Origin: Hyalella azteca
Taxonomy: Eukaryota > Arthropoda > Malacostraca > Amphipoda > Hyalellidae
NCBI RefSeq assembly: GCF_000764305.2
Contig: NW_025933374.1
Location: 1 to 64,000 of the forward strand
Direction: 5' to 3'
DNA: 64,000 bases
Shown: in pieces, positions 1 through 11,789 of the stretch
Layout: every line of letters starts with the position of its first letter
Numbering within the stretch: the stretch's first letter is position 1
Notes under the pieces: model-generated
The model's database searches: none
The model's input: only the letters and a program-made list of their open reading frames with translations
Told to the model about the DNA's origin: nothing
Position numbers and translations under genes: made by a program

Positions 1-116
1 TCTCCCTGTAGTAGGGTAGGTCAAGGGATATCTCCCTGTAGTAGGGTAGGTCAAGGGATATCTCCCTGTAGTAGGGTAGGTCAAGGGATATCTCCATAGC
101 AGTAGGGTAGGTCAAG
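1..116. repeat. 30-bp tandem repeat, about 3.9 copies, cut by the window edge
   Basis: The unit tctccctgtagtagggtagg plus tcaagggata repeats directly from the first base. The first three copies are identical and the fourth has a short change (tccatagcagtag). The array probably continues outside the window. No coding role is apparent. Confidence 0.95.
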
Positions 117-2029
117 GGAACGATGTATACATTAATGGATATCCTCAGTACCCTGACTGCGAATTGCCTCATGAACATCAATAGCATGTCAATATATCAT
201 GTTACTATTTTATTTAGTGTGGTTGCCCATTAAGGATGAATTTTAACCGTTTGATCGCAGACGAATTGGAATTTTGCGTGCATGTATGCACTATTGAATG
301 CGCCAAGTAAATTGAATATATTGTTTATGAAGTATAAAATGCTGAGTAATTTTGATATTGCTCGCAGAGAAAATATTTCAAATAAGTTCTGATTCAAGTA
401 GTCATCAATGGACATGATATATATATATAAAATTTTAAAAAATTATTTGAGTTGCTTACTGAGTTTCTGGTACAGCCTATTTGTTTACAATTAAATTTCG
501 AAATATTTCAAAGTCGACAAGACACCTAAATCGAAGGCGCAACCGTGGCCGGGTCACAAATTCATCTCTTAAATTAGCCCTTCATCCAACGCCCAGTCAT
601 AGCCAAAGCATAGCATCAGTTCCGCAATGCTTAGATCCAATTATGTACTGCGTATTAGCTTGCTATGGGTGAGTCTGGGCAACCTTAGGTGACGCCTGAT
701 GCAGAGCTTTCTACTCGAAAGCAGTTATGCTTAAGCAGGATCTCAGTATTTTTTAAAGTCGGCACTGCGCTGTAGTATAAGTATAGCGAATAATGAGAAG
801 CTATAAGCTACATCCATGTGCGCCAAAGATTTTCTACAAAACTCCGCTACGCTGAGAATTATAAAAATGTAAATGACTAACATTTAGGCCGTAAATGCAC
901 GATTCGATCTTGTGCAATCCTTTTATTCACCACTTATCTTCCACTTCCCTTGGCCTCCTTAACGATAGTAATTAAACCGCCAGACGGCTAGACGCTGCCA
1001 TTTAAATTTTACACGCACTTCAGCCTACCAAGCGAAGATCTGCAATGAAAGATTTGTAAATGAACCTCTTAACCCCTTAATTTCAAAGGATTGTACATAT
1101 GCTCTCTAGCGTACTTATCTACGGAAATAAATATAAAATGTATTGATTTGAGGGGGGCTTGACCTCACGCACCGGCCTCGAGCATTCATCTCATTATATA
1201 TTCTTTGCTATTGTGTTTCTTGACACGGAGATATTTCGTAGGAAGACTCGATGCTACAGCTTGAAATTACTTGAATATTATTGTCATATGGTAGGGAGGA
1301 AGTGTTTATGCAATTCGAGCACTTAATTCAGTGTCAAAGAACATGCAGCAATGCAGTCGGCGAGTATTCTAGTGCATCGAGTGATATGCTCGTATTATTA
1401 ATGCATAATTTCCATGTAAATTATTTAACAATTTTATTTCTTTTGATACATTTTCTAATAAAGTAAATTTTGATAATTAAGAACTCAGTGAAAAAAAATT
1501 TCGGCAAAGAAATAAAGCCTAATCATTTTTCGCATTGATACATGTATAACATGTTACATCACAAGCCGTTACATGCCCTCCTCGCGTAGAGTCCTGTCGC
1601 TAACTTTAATTACAACACAAGTGGTTGGTTGCGCACCCATGCATCAGTATCTTTAAGCCGAATCTATGTTTTTGAGGAAACAACGTGCCGTTCGCATAAT
1701 CGGAAAAATATGGTGATTCATTGAATAACCAAAGAGAAAGAAAACGTCAGAGGAAAATGAGGTAGCTATGTGTTAGGATCGTTAGAATTTAGATTGTTTA
1801 CGACATCAGACGAAAGATTTGTCATTGAAGTGAACTTTCTCTCCCGAAGCCGGTATCATGAGAAGGACATGCCCAGTGTTGCCAGTTCAGCCATGCAGTT
1901 GGCCGCCACTATCTCGTTGGCCACTCGGATAAACGGTCAATGGTAATGGTTATCATTTATACGGTATCTACGTGTATAGTTTCACCTGATTATTTTGTAA
2001 TCTATCTTTAAGGTTTCACCAAAATTTTC
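117..2029. other. Intergenic DNA, nothing recognised
   Basis: AT-rich sequence with only short chance open frames. No exon with plausible splice sites, RNA gene or transposon ends could be identified by eye. Confidence 0.5.
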
Positions 2030-2450
2030 AAATAATATGAATACTTTTATTATTATTACAACACTTCTCTTTACCTTCACTTCTTGTCTGTTTGTCTGCC
2101 TGTCTGTCTGCTACAAATCTTGTAATCGGAATTTAATACATTTATACTTATCCTATCGATCTGAAATTTTGCCAACTTGTGTAAAGTTGGAGACAATGCA
2201 TGGATCAAATGTCAAAATAAATGATTTAAAAATTTTTTTTTCAATATTAAAAAATTTGAAAAAATATTTTGTCAGCTACAAATCTTATAACTGATATTTG
2301 ACACACTTTTAACTGTCTATTTGATCTGAAATTTTGCACACTTGTGTGAAATCAGAGGCAATGCACGAATCAATAAACAGAATAAATAATTTTGAAAAAA
2401 ATTTATATATTAAAAAAATTTATATATATTAGAAAAATTGAAAAATAAAT
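2030..2450. repeat. Two diverged copies of a roughly 165-bp unit after a CTGT-rich tract
   Basis: A run of tgtctg-like repeats near 2085-2110 is followed by 'tacaaatcttgtaatcgg ... gatctgaaattttgcc'. The same order reappears about 165 bp later as 'tacaaatcttataactga ... gatctgaaattttgca'. The copies differ at many positions, so the duplication is old. It resembles microsatellite-associated dispersed repeats, but no family can be named. Confidence 0.6.
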
Positions 2451-4734
2451 TTTTTTAATTCTTGAAAATTAGATGAAAAATTTATTGTACATCTGTAAGA
2501 TTGGAGATACTGGATTCTTTGGAAGTGTTGTCTTTATAAAGTAATTTTTAAACGTATATTATTTTTCTCATTCATCTGCAAAAATCATTATTTTGTATTA
2601 AGTTTTCATTCACTTTTTACTCTCCTGAATCTCCTGAACTGAGATCCAATTTTTTTTTTTTTTGCTCAACCGTCAATGACACATAAATTGCCATTCAGCA
2701 GATATTGCCCTTACCTCGCCACTCGTTAATAAAAAACGTACAATAGTTGTCAGAATTAAGATTTGTAGGATTTGATAACCTCATAATGACTTTAATGCCT
2801 TCTTGATTGCGCTAGAGAGAGGCGGTTTAGTTTTGTTAATAAATTAGATCGTTGAAGGCAGGCAATTTCAATGTTGTGGCAGCGCAATCGGCATTGACGG
2901 TCGTATTTTCAGTTTTCGCACTTCATTGCTCTGATTCTATAAATCCTTTCGATAGCATTAATGGTAATAATTAGAAGAACAACATCTAAAGAATATATCA
3001 ATATCAGATTGGCTTTTAAGTTTTAAATGAGTAATGAATGTTGTGGGCCTATAACTGACTGTCATATACTAAGACTATATGCTATGACATATCCAAAGGA
3101 TACTAAGTGTATTGCTTCCCTCTTCTGTGAAACTTTTCCAGTGACTATTTATGCACGCATTCCTGCTTATTTGGCTATTGGTAGCGTTATAGATTAAATG
3201 GAGATTCGGCTTGTTATTTGACTTTATTTTATACATGTAAAGCTTGCAATAGATTTGTGCAAAGTTAGAAGTTGATGGTGGTTGGGAGAAATTGAGTACA
3301 TGTAAAAAATGTGGACACGAATTTGAGAGACAACATGTCTTAGGAAGGAGGGTTTCTGGAAAAACTGTAACATGGAAATATATACTGTACATATATGGTC
3401 CAAAGTGTGCATGACAATTACTGAAGAAAGATAAGGCCAAGTTCCGCCCAGAAATGTTTGTACAGTTAGTATATCTTTTAGGATAATTGTAACACATACT
3501 CAGAGTTCGTCTAGAGACACGCGCCCAAGGCCGTGCTAGAAGCCCCACCTTTTTGACGATGACCAAGCGCCGTCCACAAGTGACACCGAGAAATCTCCTG
3601 TATTACTACACATCTCCTGGGACATATTTATTTTGTGTAATATGTAAAATTTGTGTAAATGTATATTTGTGTATATTTCTCGTGTGTATAACTCGACCGA
3701 GCGCCGTCCACAAGTGACACCGAGAAATCAATCGAGCTTCCCGAGGCTCAAACCCCCGCCTAGCTTCTCGCATCTCTGTGCCGCCATCACTGCGCGCTAT
3801 AGCAAATCACCATGCAGCTCGCCTTGGACCCGAAGGCCCACAATTTTTGAGGGGTGGAAATCCGAAATAGTGTAATTTTATATTTTGCGCAGTCCTGTTC
3901 TTATTCCTGTATGCTTAAATTTGTATTATTATCGAATCATTAATAAAGCAAAAGAAATTAAGAACATTTATTTAAAGGTGACGATTAATCCGTCCCCGAT
4001 TCAAAAATAAAGAGTTAGGCAGTGACATGAAATCAAGCGAAAAAGGTTGTTGTGGAGATGTATAAGTGCAACGAATTCATTCATTTGTCCAAGCTCAACA
4101 TCGAAGGCCCCCAACAAACGACGTACAGCCCAGCAGGGGAGCAGCGATCGAAGGCCTCGCAGGTATTACATGACGAGTTAATTCCAGCCCTTGTGCAAAT
4201 ACTGCCCGAATCAGCATGCTGGTATGCGGGAAAGGAAACCAAGAATTAGAAGCTTAACAATTGACAGACCTTATGAGTTCTGAATGATATTCAGGAACCA
4301 AATTCATGTCCCGCTCATCAGACTCACAGACACAGCTTAAGCGCCTTCAGGCTTCTGTGAAGTTTTCTGACGACGCTTCTGCTGCGAACCCAAACTGACT
4401 TTTAGAAAGCTAAAGAATTATTGAGCAAGAGCATTCTATGAACCAGCATCCATCCTGACTTAAGACCAAAATGCATTATGTTCTTACGACATTTAGATAA
4501 CGCTATGGCTATGCATGGACACCAGAACTGAAGCGGAAATTCAACGCGAATTAAGTCTAGGAAACACAGAACTAACGTCGGAGTCAATGACTGCTCTTTG
4601 GTATGAAGGCGAACATTAATGACTCAATATTTCACAACGGATACTTGACGACAGCTTTTCAACATTGAAAACCAAGATTATACATGTGGAAAAAAGTATT
4701 ATCATCCTATTATGTGTTAAACGACACAAACCCG
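2451..4734. other. Intergenic DNA with one short direct repeat
   Basis: Mostly featureless. A near-identical stretch of about 34 bp containing gcgccgtccacaagtgacac occurs at 3563-3598 and again at 3696-3730, so a local duplication has occurred. No gene is recognisable around it. Confidence 0.5.
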
Positions 4735-5175
4735 AAGATCACATCTCTCACTCTCCCGAAGATAACATCTCTCACTCTCCAGAAGATCACCCCTCTCACT
4801 CCCCCGAAGATAACATCTCTCATTCTCCCGAAGATCGCCCCTCTCACTCTCCCGAAGATCACCCCTCTCACTCTCCCGAAGATAACATCTCTCACTCTCC
4901 CGAAGATCACATCTCTCATTCTCCCGAAGATCACATCTCTCACTCTCCCGAAGATCACCCCTCTCACTCTCCCGAAGATAACATCTCTCACTCTCCCGAA
5001 GATCACCCCTCTCACTCTCCCGAAGATCACCTCTCTCACTCTCCCGAAGATCACATCTCTCACTCTCCCGAAGATCACCCCTCTCACTCTCCCGAAGATA
5101 ACCTCTCACTCTACCGAAGATCACCCCTCTCACTCTCCCGAAGATCACATCTCTCACTCTCCCGAAGATCACTTC
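4735..5175. repeat. 24-bp minisatellite, about 18 copies
   Basis: The unit is close to ctctcccgaagatcacatct plus ctca, with alternating 'gatcacatct', 'gatcacccct' and 'gataacatct' variants. Because 24 is a multiple of 3 and the unit lacks stops in several frames, long frames stay open on both strands. These are artefacts of the period rather than genes. Confidence 0.95.
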
Positions 5176-6737
5176 TCTTCATGCACTCGATGTTTAAACT
5201 TAGATGCAGGAATAGTTTCTACAATAAACAGATCACAATCAAGAGCGAAAAAAATACTAAAAATAAAAAATGGAAAACCTCAACTTCATGCGTTGAAATT
5301 TCTAGAGAAGAAAATTATTAAATCAATCGCTATTTTAGAACAGAGAAACCTTTCAAACTTTCCATACATTCCTGATAAAGCTAACATATAAAGATTTTGA
5401 CTCGAATCACGGACCTGAAAACTTCAAACGATAATAGGTGAAATTATCAGAACAGGTAAACCAACGACGCCAACCTTGAAGACGCAAAAAATGTACGCAA
5501 CGGAACTGACCTCAAATCGAATATCATTTATCTCATATACATTATTTTCATTTTTGCATATAAGCTTGTAATTAACAGGAGCCAAAGTTGACTGATGCCG
5601 CGATGCACAAACGCTGAAATTGTGCAAACTATTCACATATATCAGCTATAAACAAGCCTGTTTAGAATTTATTGTCCCAGTTGAATATTATCTCCATTCG
5701 AAACAAAATATTCATTCATAAGCGTTGAACAAGATAGAGATGAAATGCCTGCGCAAAATAAGATTAAGATAACAGTGCTCAAAATATAACCTACAGCTAC
5801 CCACAGATGCACGCACGATCGAATAATCCTCCGGTAAACCTATAGGTCTGATTCTAGTGTGGGGGGGATGGTTGGGAACATGGACATGAATAACCTCTAT
5901 GCGTCCTTCGGTTTGTGCCATGCATATTTAGTTAGTCAAGTGTTATTTAGTTAACTGAACAGTGACCGCGGGCGGGACTAGCTATATTACTCCCACATTC
6001 CGATAAAAAAATTGTATCTCCTTCATAATTTCTTGTTAAATCCAGAGCCACTTTAACTATACTAATAAACCACATCAATAGACTGCATGAAAATGAAGGA
6101 AGTTATGTCAGCACTATTTTCATCAGCCTGAACATCTAACAAAAGATTTATACCGAGAGAGTGATGCGAGTGGGGGGAGTGTTTATGTCACTTACAACTG
6201 ATGTGAGTATATATGATGGGAAGATTGCACGGTCGGTCATTTTATAACTTGTTTCTTATTTACCTTATGGCATGTGTGGCAAATGAATCGTTCGTTAGTA
6301 GAGAAATTCGATCAATTAAAGTCATACATATCTGTTGAATAGGAAAGCAGTGTAGGACACGCTACAGTTATGTTATTGGCGGTTTTCTTACATCTCAACG
6401 TGGCATATTTATGTACTCGTGAACAATAAAACTAATTACATTTTTTCACAGCAATGTGAAATTGCTCAAACTGGATAACATCTTTTCACATTTTTAATTA
6501 CGGAAGTCAGGAACAATCAAGCATTGTGTTCATTATAAAATTTAGGCAGCCACTATAAGTTAGACTTGAATTTTATACAAACGGAACATTTTTTGAACTT
6601 TCAGAATACATTTATCGTGCAGAATACACTTAAAACCAAATGTTTTATTCTGGCTTAATAATGCATCTGTTGACGACGAATCTATATCTAACTACTATCA
6701 AATTCAGTTTAAGTACTTATATCATTAGTCTGCTTAT
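5176..6737. other. Intergenic DNA, nothing recognised
   Basis: No exon, RNA gene or repeat family could be supported here. Confidence 0.5.
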
Positions 6738-6995
6738 ATCGCAAGTTCACAAGGAATTTTGCCCTATTTTGGTAGTGCGTCTGAAACTATGTCCAAAGAA
6801 TTAAAAATGCTGTGTTTGAAATATTTCCCATATATAAATTTGCATGTTTTACTGGTAAATAATTTCAAAATTGGTTCTTTCTTCAGGTATAAGGACGTTA
6901 TTCCTGCTCGGATGCGATCAAACCTGGTCTATGAGTTCTGTTGTGCACGCTGTGCATCTACGTACGTTGGAATTTATTACATCGAATACTGATTT
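6738..6995 (+). pseudogene. Penelope-like element fragment (C-terminal linker)
   Basis: The frame from 6759 reads MPYFGSASETMSKELKML, then [20 protein letters not shown], then LVYEFCCARCASTYVG. In Penelope-like retroelements this order (a PYFG-S-ELK segment, FKIGS-F-KD-P and a CxxC finger running into a YVG motif) joins the reverse transcriptase to the GIY-YIG endonuclease. The frame stops at 6990, just after the YVG equivalent, so the nuclease core is missing. No reverse transcriptase is visible upstream. It is a dead 5'- and 3'-truncated relic, related to the fragment at 52.8 kb and of a different subfamily from the element at 11-13.8 kb. Confidence 0.75.
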
Positions 6996-8527
6996 TGTAT
7001 GCAGCCAATTTTTTGCATGGAACGTAGTTTTCAACAATGATTGTACTACCATGTTTTCCTTCGCGCTTATTAAAGTGCCATGGCTAACGATTTTTCGTTC
7101 TATTTGTTGGTGTTTTTTTACAAAAATTTGAATAGTTGAGTTAACCCCAAAAAAACGGCGATTTCGAGCGCTCCGTCAGCCAAAGTACAGAGACTCGTAA
7201 GTCGTAACAGTTTTAATGAAAGTAGAAGTTCGAAGTCTTCTTAAAAACTGTCACTACCGAAGTGTCGATTCTGTCGTGTAATTTCACTTGGTGCAAAATT
7301 CCTGTGTATTATTAATTATTGCGGACAGAAGGACCGAAGAATTGCATTTTATTAACGATAATTATTGATACAACGATTTAATTCGATGAACGATTGTGTT
7401 ACATCCTAATTAATAATTTGCGTTTTAACGGCAAGATGTTTCACACTACTTAAGGTTTCAGAGTTAATTCTGAATAATTGCGAAAATTATTGATACTATT
7501 TGGCTCTTTCTTAAAATTTCTTAGATCATCTTTATATTGAATGAGAGACATTAATCAATCCCCAACGATCAGATTAACCTAAAGATAAACTAGATATTAA
7601 ATGTTATATACGTGTCTGGCGCACAAAAATAACCTGTACGGCCGTTTAGTTTAATAATAAAATTCTTCTGAAATTGATCAGCAATGATATCTGAACCTGT
7701 TAATTCTCAAAACAAATATATGTTAATTTAAATGACGTTTATTGCTTCGGATAGATCATGCAGAAGGAAACATTCTAAGCTGATGCAAGCGATGGAAGAA
7801 ATTCTCAAGTCCCCCATACGAAATCATTTTCGGTGACGGGTAGCAGAAATAGAGAACAAGTTCATCGGATAAAATCAAACGTTTCATACGGTCATATATT
7901 GTTATTGAATATTGAATTATAAACTATCTTATTTAGTGCTATTGTTGCAAGAAATTTTTTGATAATGAATCATGTAGAATATTTTACAATTCATGTAAAA
8001 TCGATTTATTTGCAATATAAATTTAGTTGATGATTGATTCCAATTGACATTCAGATTGAATTTACTGTGTGCACAATTGAAGACACAGAGAAGAAATTTG
8101 CGATTTTGCTTTAGTTCTACGAGCTGAAATTGTTGTTTGAAATTCCGTGGAGTTAAAATCATCAAAATTTATCTTGCTACATAAATTTCTTTTTTACATT
8201 TCATTTAATTTTACGTAACATTTTCAGCAATGAGGACTAAAAAAATGTTTGACCGAGTGGGAAATTTAGTCCCCTATAACGAGTCAGTGTGAACACTAAC
8301 TACAGGTTATCATCTGTTACTTGATTATATTAAAGCTTGTGCACTTTTTGATTAAATCTCTCTAATTATTTATTACGTTTTCAATTTCATTTAAATTCAT
8401 TACGTTTTCAATCCAATTTACGTTTCAGCCAAAGGAAATGCTATGGAAACTTTCATTAAATTTCATTTCTAACGGAATAAACAAGGAGTTTAGTGGAATG
8501 ATGTCCAATTCTTTTTTAGCAGCGTTG
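6996..8527. other. Intergenic DNA, nothing recognised
   Basis: Very AT-rich sequence with no convincing coding or structural feature. Confidence 0.5.
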
Positions 8528-8640
8528 CCAGATGGTATATTTCTATACCAGATTTCACAAATCTGGTATTTTCAGAGGTGTCTGGTATGAACATTTTAGA
8601 TCTGGTATATTTGCCTAAATCTGGTGTTTTTCTGGTATTT
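8528..8640. repeat. Cluster of tctggtat motifs, partly inverted
   Basis: The motif tctggtat(t) occurs at least five times in about 110 bp. One copy is inverted (ataccagatttcacaaatctggtat) and can form a hairpin. This could be a worn non-autonomous element, but no ends or target duplication are visible. Confidence 0.45.
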
Positions 8641-9069
8641 TCTGACTTACTGCAAATTTACTGCATCAAGTTCCACCTCTGAAGTTTGAATTTCCTCCAG
8701 CGTACGCGTGGATTATATAGATTACCATCAGAGCGGCGCGACTTGAGGTTTCCCGCCATTTTTGGAACCGCAAGTTTACCGCTTGATAAAATAACCCCAA
8801 TTTAATTTTTAACAATTAACAAAAGTGCTTAGTGCAATATGAGCATGAGAGTGATGATAATCGATTGATTACTGATCAGTGATGAACTGATGATATGGCC
8901 TAGGACGAGTGGGGTTGTCGAACTCGAACCGATCTCTGCGACGCAAGCTCCACCATTTTTGTTTGGTGGTTTTGAATTCTAGAGTGCCACTTGAATTCTG
9001 GGGTGCCATTCAATATTTCACTGATCTTGACAATTATCATCCATTCATGGAACTGGCTGCTTACTGCAA

Positions 9070-9153
9070 CGCCTCATTAGGCGACGATACTGCGCCTCAT
9101 TAGGCGACGATACTGCGCCTCATTAGGCGACGATATTTCGCCTCATTAGGCGT
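9070..9153. repeat. 23-bp tandem repeat, 4 copies, each with a small hairpin
   Basis: Each unit contains cgcctcattaggcg, in which CGCCT and AGGCG can pair around a four-base loop, followed by acgatactg. The last unit is diverged. The region 9154-9569 shows nothing recognisable. Confidence 0.85.
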
Positions 9154-9569
9154 CTTAGCGTCCATGCCGCACCGTCACCCACTTAACGTTATTACTCATT
9201 AACGTTACCATCTCAGTCTCCCTGCTAATTTTACTGATGCATTATTATGAGCCATTTGACCCGTTAAACCTCTGATGAAGTCAATTAATGTTGTGATGAT
9301 TTAAGTCTTCGTTTAGTACTGAAGTCGTCTCAATTAATGGAGGATTAAATTTTCTTTGTTTTTATCATTATTGAAAATAATTATCATGAGCTTGTCTGGT
9401 TTATATCAGAACAAGAAAACAGTCTTCAACATTTTGTTCCCTAATTCTCATATAAAGTTGCCACAATTCCTATTCTTCATTCATCATTCTTCAGTAATTT
9501 CAACCACAATCAGAGGACATAAAAAAAGCAGCATGCAGAGTTTGACTGTGGCAAAAGCGCACTCAGAAA

Positions 9570-10005
9570 AGCTAATTGGTCCTAATAGTGACCCATTTCA
9601 AATTAATTGGTCCTAATAGTGACCCATTTTAAATTAATTGGTCCTAATAGTGACCCATTTCAAATTAATTGGTCCTAATAGTGACCCATTTTAAATTAAT
9701 TGGTCCTAATAGTGACCCATTTCAAATTAATTGGTCCTAATAGTGACCCATTTTAAATTAATTGGTCCTAATAGTGACCCATTTCAAATTAATTGGTCCT
9801 AATAGTGACCCATTTTAAATTAATTGGTCCTAATAGTGACCCATTTCAAATTAATTGGTCCTAATAGTGACCCATTTTAAATTAATTGGTCCTAATAGTG
9901 ACCCATTTTAAATTAATTGGTCCTAATAGTGACCATTTTAAATTAATTGGTCCTAATAGTGACCCATTTCAAATTAATTGGTCTTAATAGTGACCCATTT
10001 TCTTA
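9570..10005. repeat. 31-bp satellite-like array, about 14 copies, with a 62-bp higher-order pattern
   Basis: The unit is ttggtcctaatagtgaccca plus ttttaaattaa. Units ending tttcaaa and ttttaaa strictly alternate for the first ten copies, which implies that the array grew by dimers. The last copies break the pattern, and one has lost a C (gaccatttt). Confidence 0.95.
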
Positions 10006-10125
10006 CCGGCAACAAGAGCAGAGAACGGATGTAGCACAGATAGGCCCTCTGGTCGTACCACCAAACTGTTTCAGGATAACCCACAGTATGGGAAAAAGTG
10101 TATCGCTACATGGACCAAGTCTCAA

Positions 10126-10304
10126 GTACTCGACTGCGTGTTGCGTAATTGTCTCACGTATTTGACTGCGTGTTGCGTATTTGTCTCACGTACTCGACTG
10201 CGTGTTGCGTATTTGTCTCACGTACTCGACTGCGTGTTGCGTATTTGTCTCACGTACTCGACTGCGTGTTGCGTATTTGTCTCACGTATTTGCCTGCGTG
10301 CTGC
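10126..10304. repeat. 32-bp tandem repeat, about 5.5 copies
   Basis: The unit is cacgtactcgactgcgtgtt plus gcgtatttgtct. The outer copies carry substitutions (for example tttgactgcg and tttgcctgcg) while the inner copies are nearly identical. Confidence 0.93.
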
Positions 10305-11061
10305 GAGCTGAGCGCAGTCAGCGTAAGCTTCACCTAGTCTATTTATAAACATAAAGCAGATCGATCTCTCCAGACACACCCGGCAAGCGCAACCAAGTGT
10401 CAGAAAATGTACTCTTGCAAAGCTGATACTGGCGTAAAATAATGTACGTTTGTTTGTTGGTTTGTCTCAGATGTTCAAACGATTTGGTTTCTATACGTAC
10501 TGAAGTTTTTTAGGAAAACATGTAGCAATTCGTTACGAGAAAATAGTTATGACGATGATACATTTACTCGATGTTTCATTCACTCCAGATTTAGATTTCT
10601 GTTCTGTGGTATTTGTTAAGAGACAGAAAAGTCGGGAAATTTTTTCAGTTACCTTCTTAACGTGAATAAATGACTATGTCTATCACGCACGCTCGTAAGC
10701 TAACCATCGATTATAGCATTGTGATGAGTGTGTTTCGTATTGGACACAGAGTTTAAATGAGTATTATACCTTAAATACATATTTCACACTTATTTTAATT
10801 TCGTAAGCGTTGTGTTGCCGTGGGACTACTTCGGTCACTCGTGAAATGTTCTGTCATACAGGTTCAGTTCGTATAAATTATAAAGCACTTGGTTTTCACA
10901 CATGTATTTGAAGAATGTGCACTATATAGTCCTTACCAGCGCGTAGCTAAAACATGAATGAACAAAAGATTGAAATGATGGAAACCTTAAGTCCGGTAAA
11001 GTCTGAACGAAAACGGAAAATTCGAAACGCAAATTGAACAATTATCGTAACTATAAATGAT
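10305..11061. other. Intergenic DNA, nothing recognised
   Basis: No supported feature between the 32-bp array and the Penelope-like element. Confidence 0.5.
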
Positions 11062-11073
11062 AATTCCTGATTT
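11062..11073. repeat. Candidate target-site duplication, left copy
   Basis: aattcctgattt, repeated exactly at 13816-13827 on the other side of the element. Confidence 0.6.
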
Positions 11074-11083
11074 TTCTTTCATG

Positions 11084-11712
11084 CAATTGAAGACCAGAGC
11101 GTATTTCTTATTAATGATTTTCTTGTTAATTTTCTTGATGCTGCGAACTAGGCTGTTTGCGGTATTTGAAAAATCGAATATAGGGTTTCCAAATAAAATT
11201 TCATTTGACTTTACGACGTTTCGAATATTACATATTCATTATCAAGTAAATGAAGTGTTTTACAACGCTTGAAATTGAAATTTTGGAATGACAATAGTAC
11301 GTACGAAGGGTATAGTGGATACAATACAATATTTAAACTTAAAATGACTCCGAAAACAACTTCAATGTCCTGACGAATCCGGTAGTTTGTAGATTGATAG
11401 CTGGGGACTCTTCCCTGATGATGAGAGCCTCAGCTATCGCCAGTCTTGCAGCGTCGGGGCACCGCATAATGATGCTCGTGCCGGCTTCCAGTGCCGCGCG
11501 GGGGATGGTCTCCCCGTGGACATCCCTCATGTGGTTCTTTGGGCCTCCGGTCTGGAGATGGCACGTGAGGCGGCGACTTAAGGTAGTTGTGGTCAAACCA
11601 AGGTAGTTTACGTTTTGGAGAAGTCTACAACCTTCTCTTTTGCAGGAAAATTTGTAAAAACATTGGTTTCTTGGAGAGGTCCTGATTTTTTACATGGATT
11701 ATTTTTCATACT
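11084..11712 (-). pseudogene. Left inverted arm: 3' end of a Penelope-like element with its GIY-YIG endonuclease end
   Basis: Read on the minus strand, the arm contains the finger segment, then LTTTTLSRRLTCHLQTGG, then RCPDAARLAIAEALIIREES and PAINLQTTGF before a stop at 11341. This is the C-terminus of the Penelope GIY-YIG endonuclease family. The stretch 11292-11506, which codes for the second half of that domain, has no counterpart in the right arm. The rest matches the right arm as an inverted repeat, at high identity. Confidence 0.85.
11202..11252 (-). ncRNA. Hammerhead-ribozyme-like motif, left arm
   Basis: On the minus strand cattt-actt pairs with aagt-c-aaatg (stem I). It is followed by ttgataa, two changes from the CUGANGA box, then gaatat-gta-atattc (stem II, 6 bp), gaaac, and a minimal stem III ac-gtc-gt before a GTA cleavage triplet. 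Minimal type I hammerheads are known in the terminal repeats of Penelope-like elements. The damaged CUGANGA box suggests it is weak or inactive. Confidence 0.5.
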
Positions 11713-11789
11713 GAAAAAAAAATCCATGGCTACATCAACTACATACTGAGAAACTGAAGGCTACATCAACCTTTCCTCTCATACTTAAT

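Noticed and set aside
4665..5391. Overlapping open frames of 125-235 codons on both strands
   Set aside because: They follow the 24-bp repeat period exactly and exist in several frames at once; no start context or splice sites support any of them.
9570..10304. Possible CRISPR arrays
   Set aside because: Units abut directly with no unique spacers, and the genome is eukaryotic; these are minisatellites.
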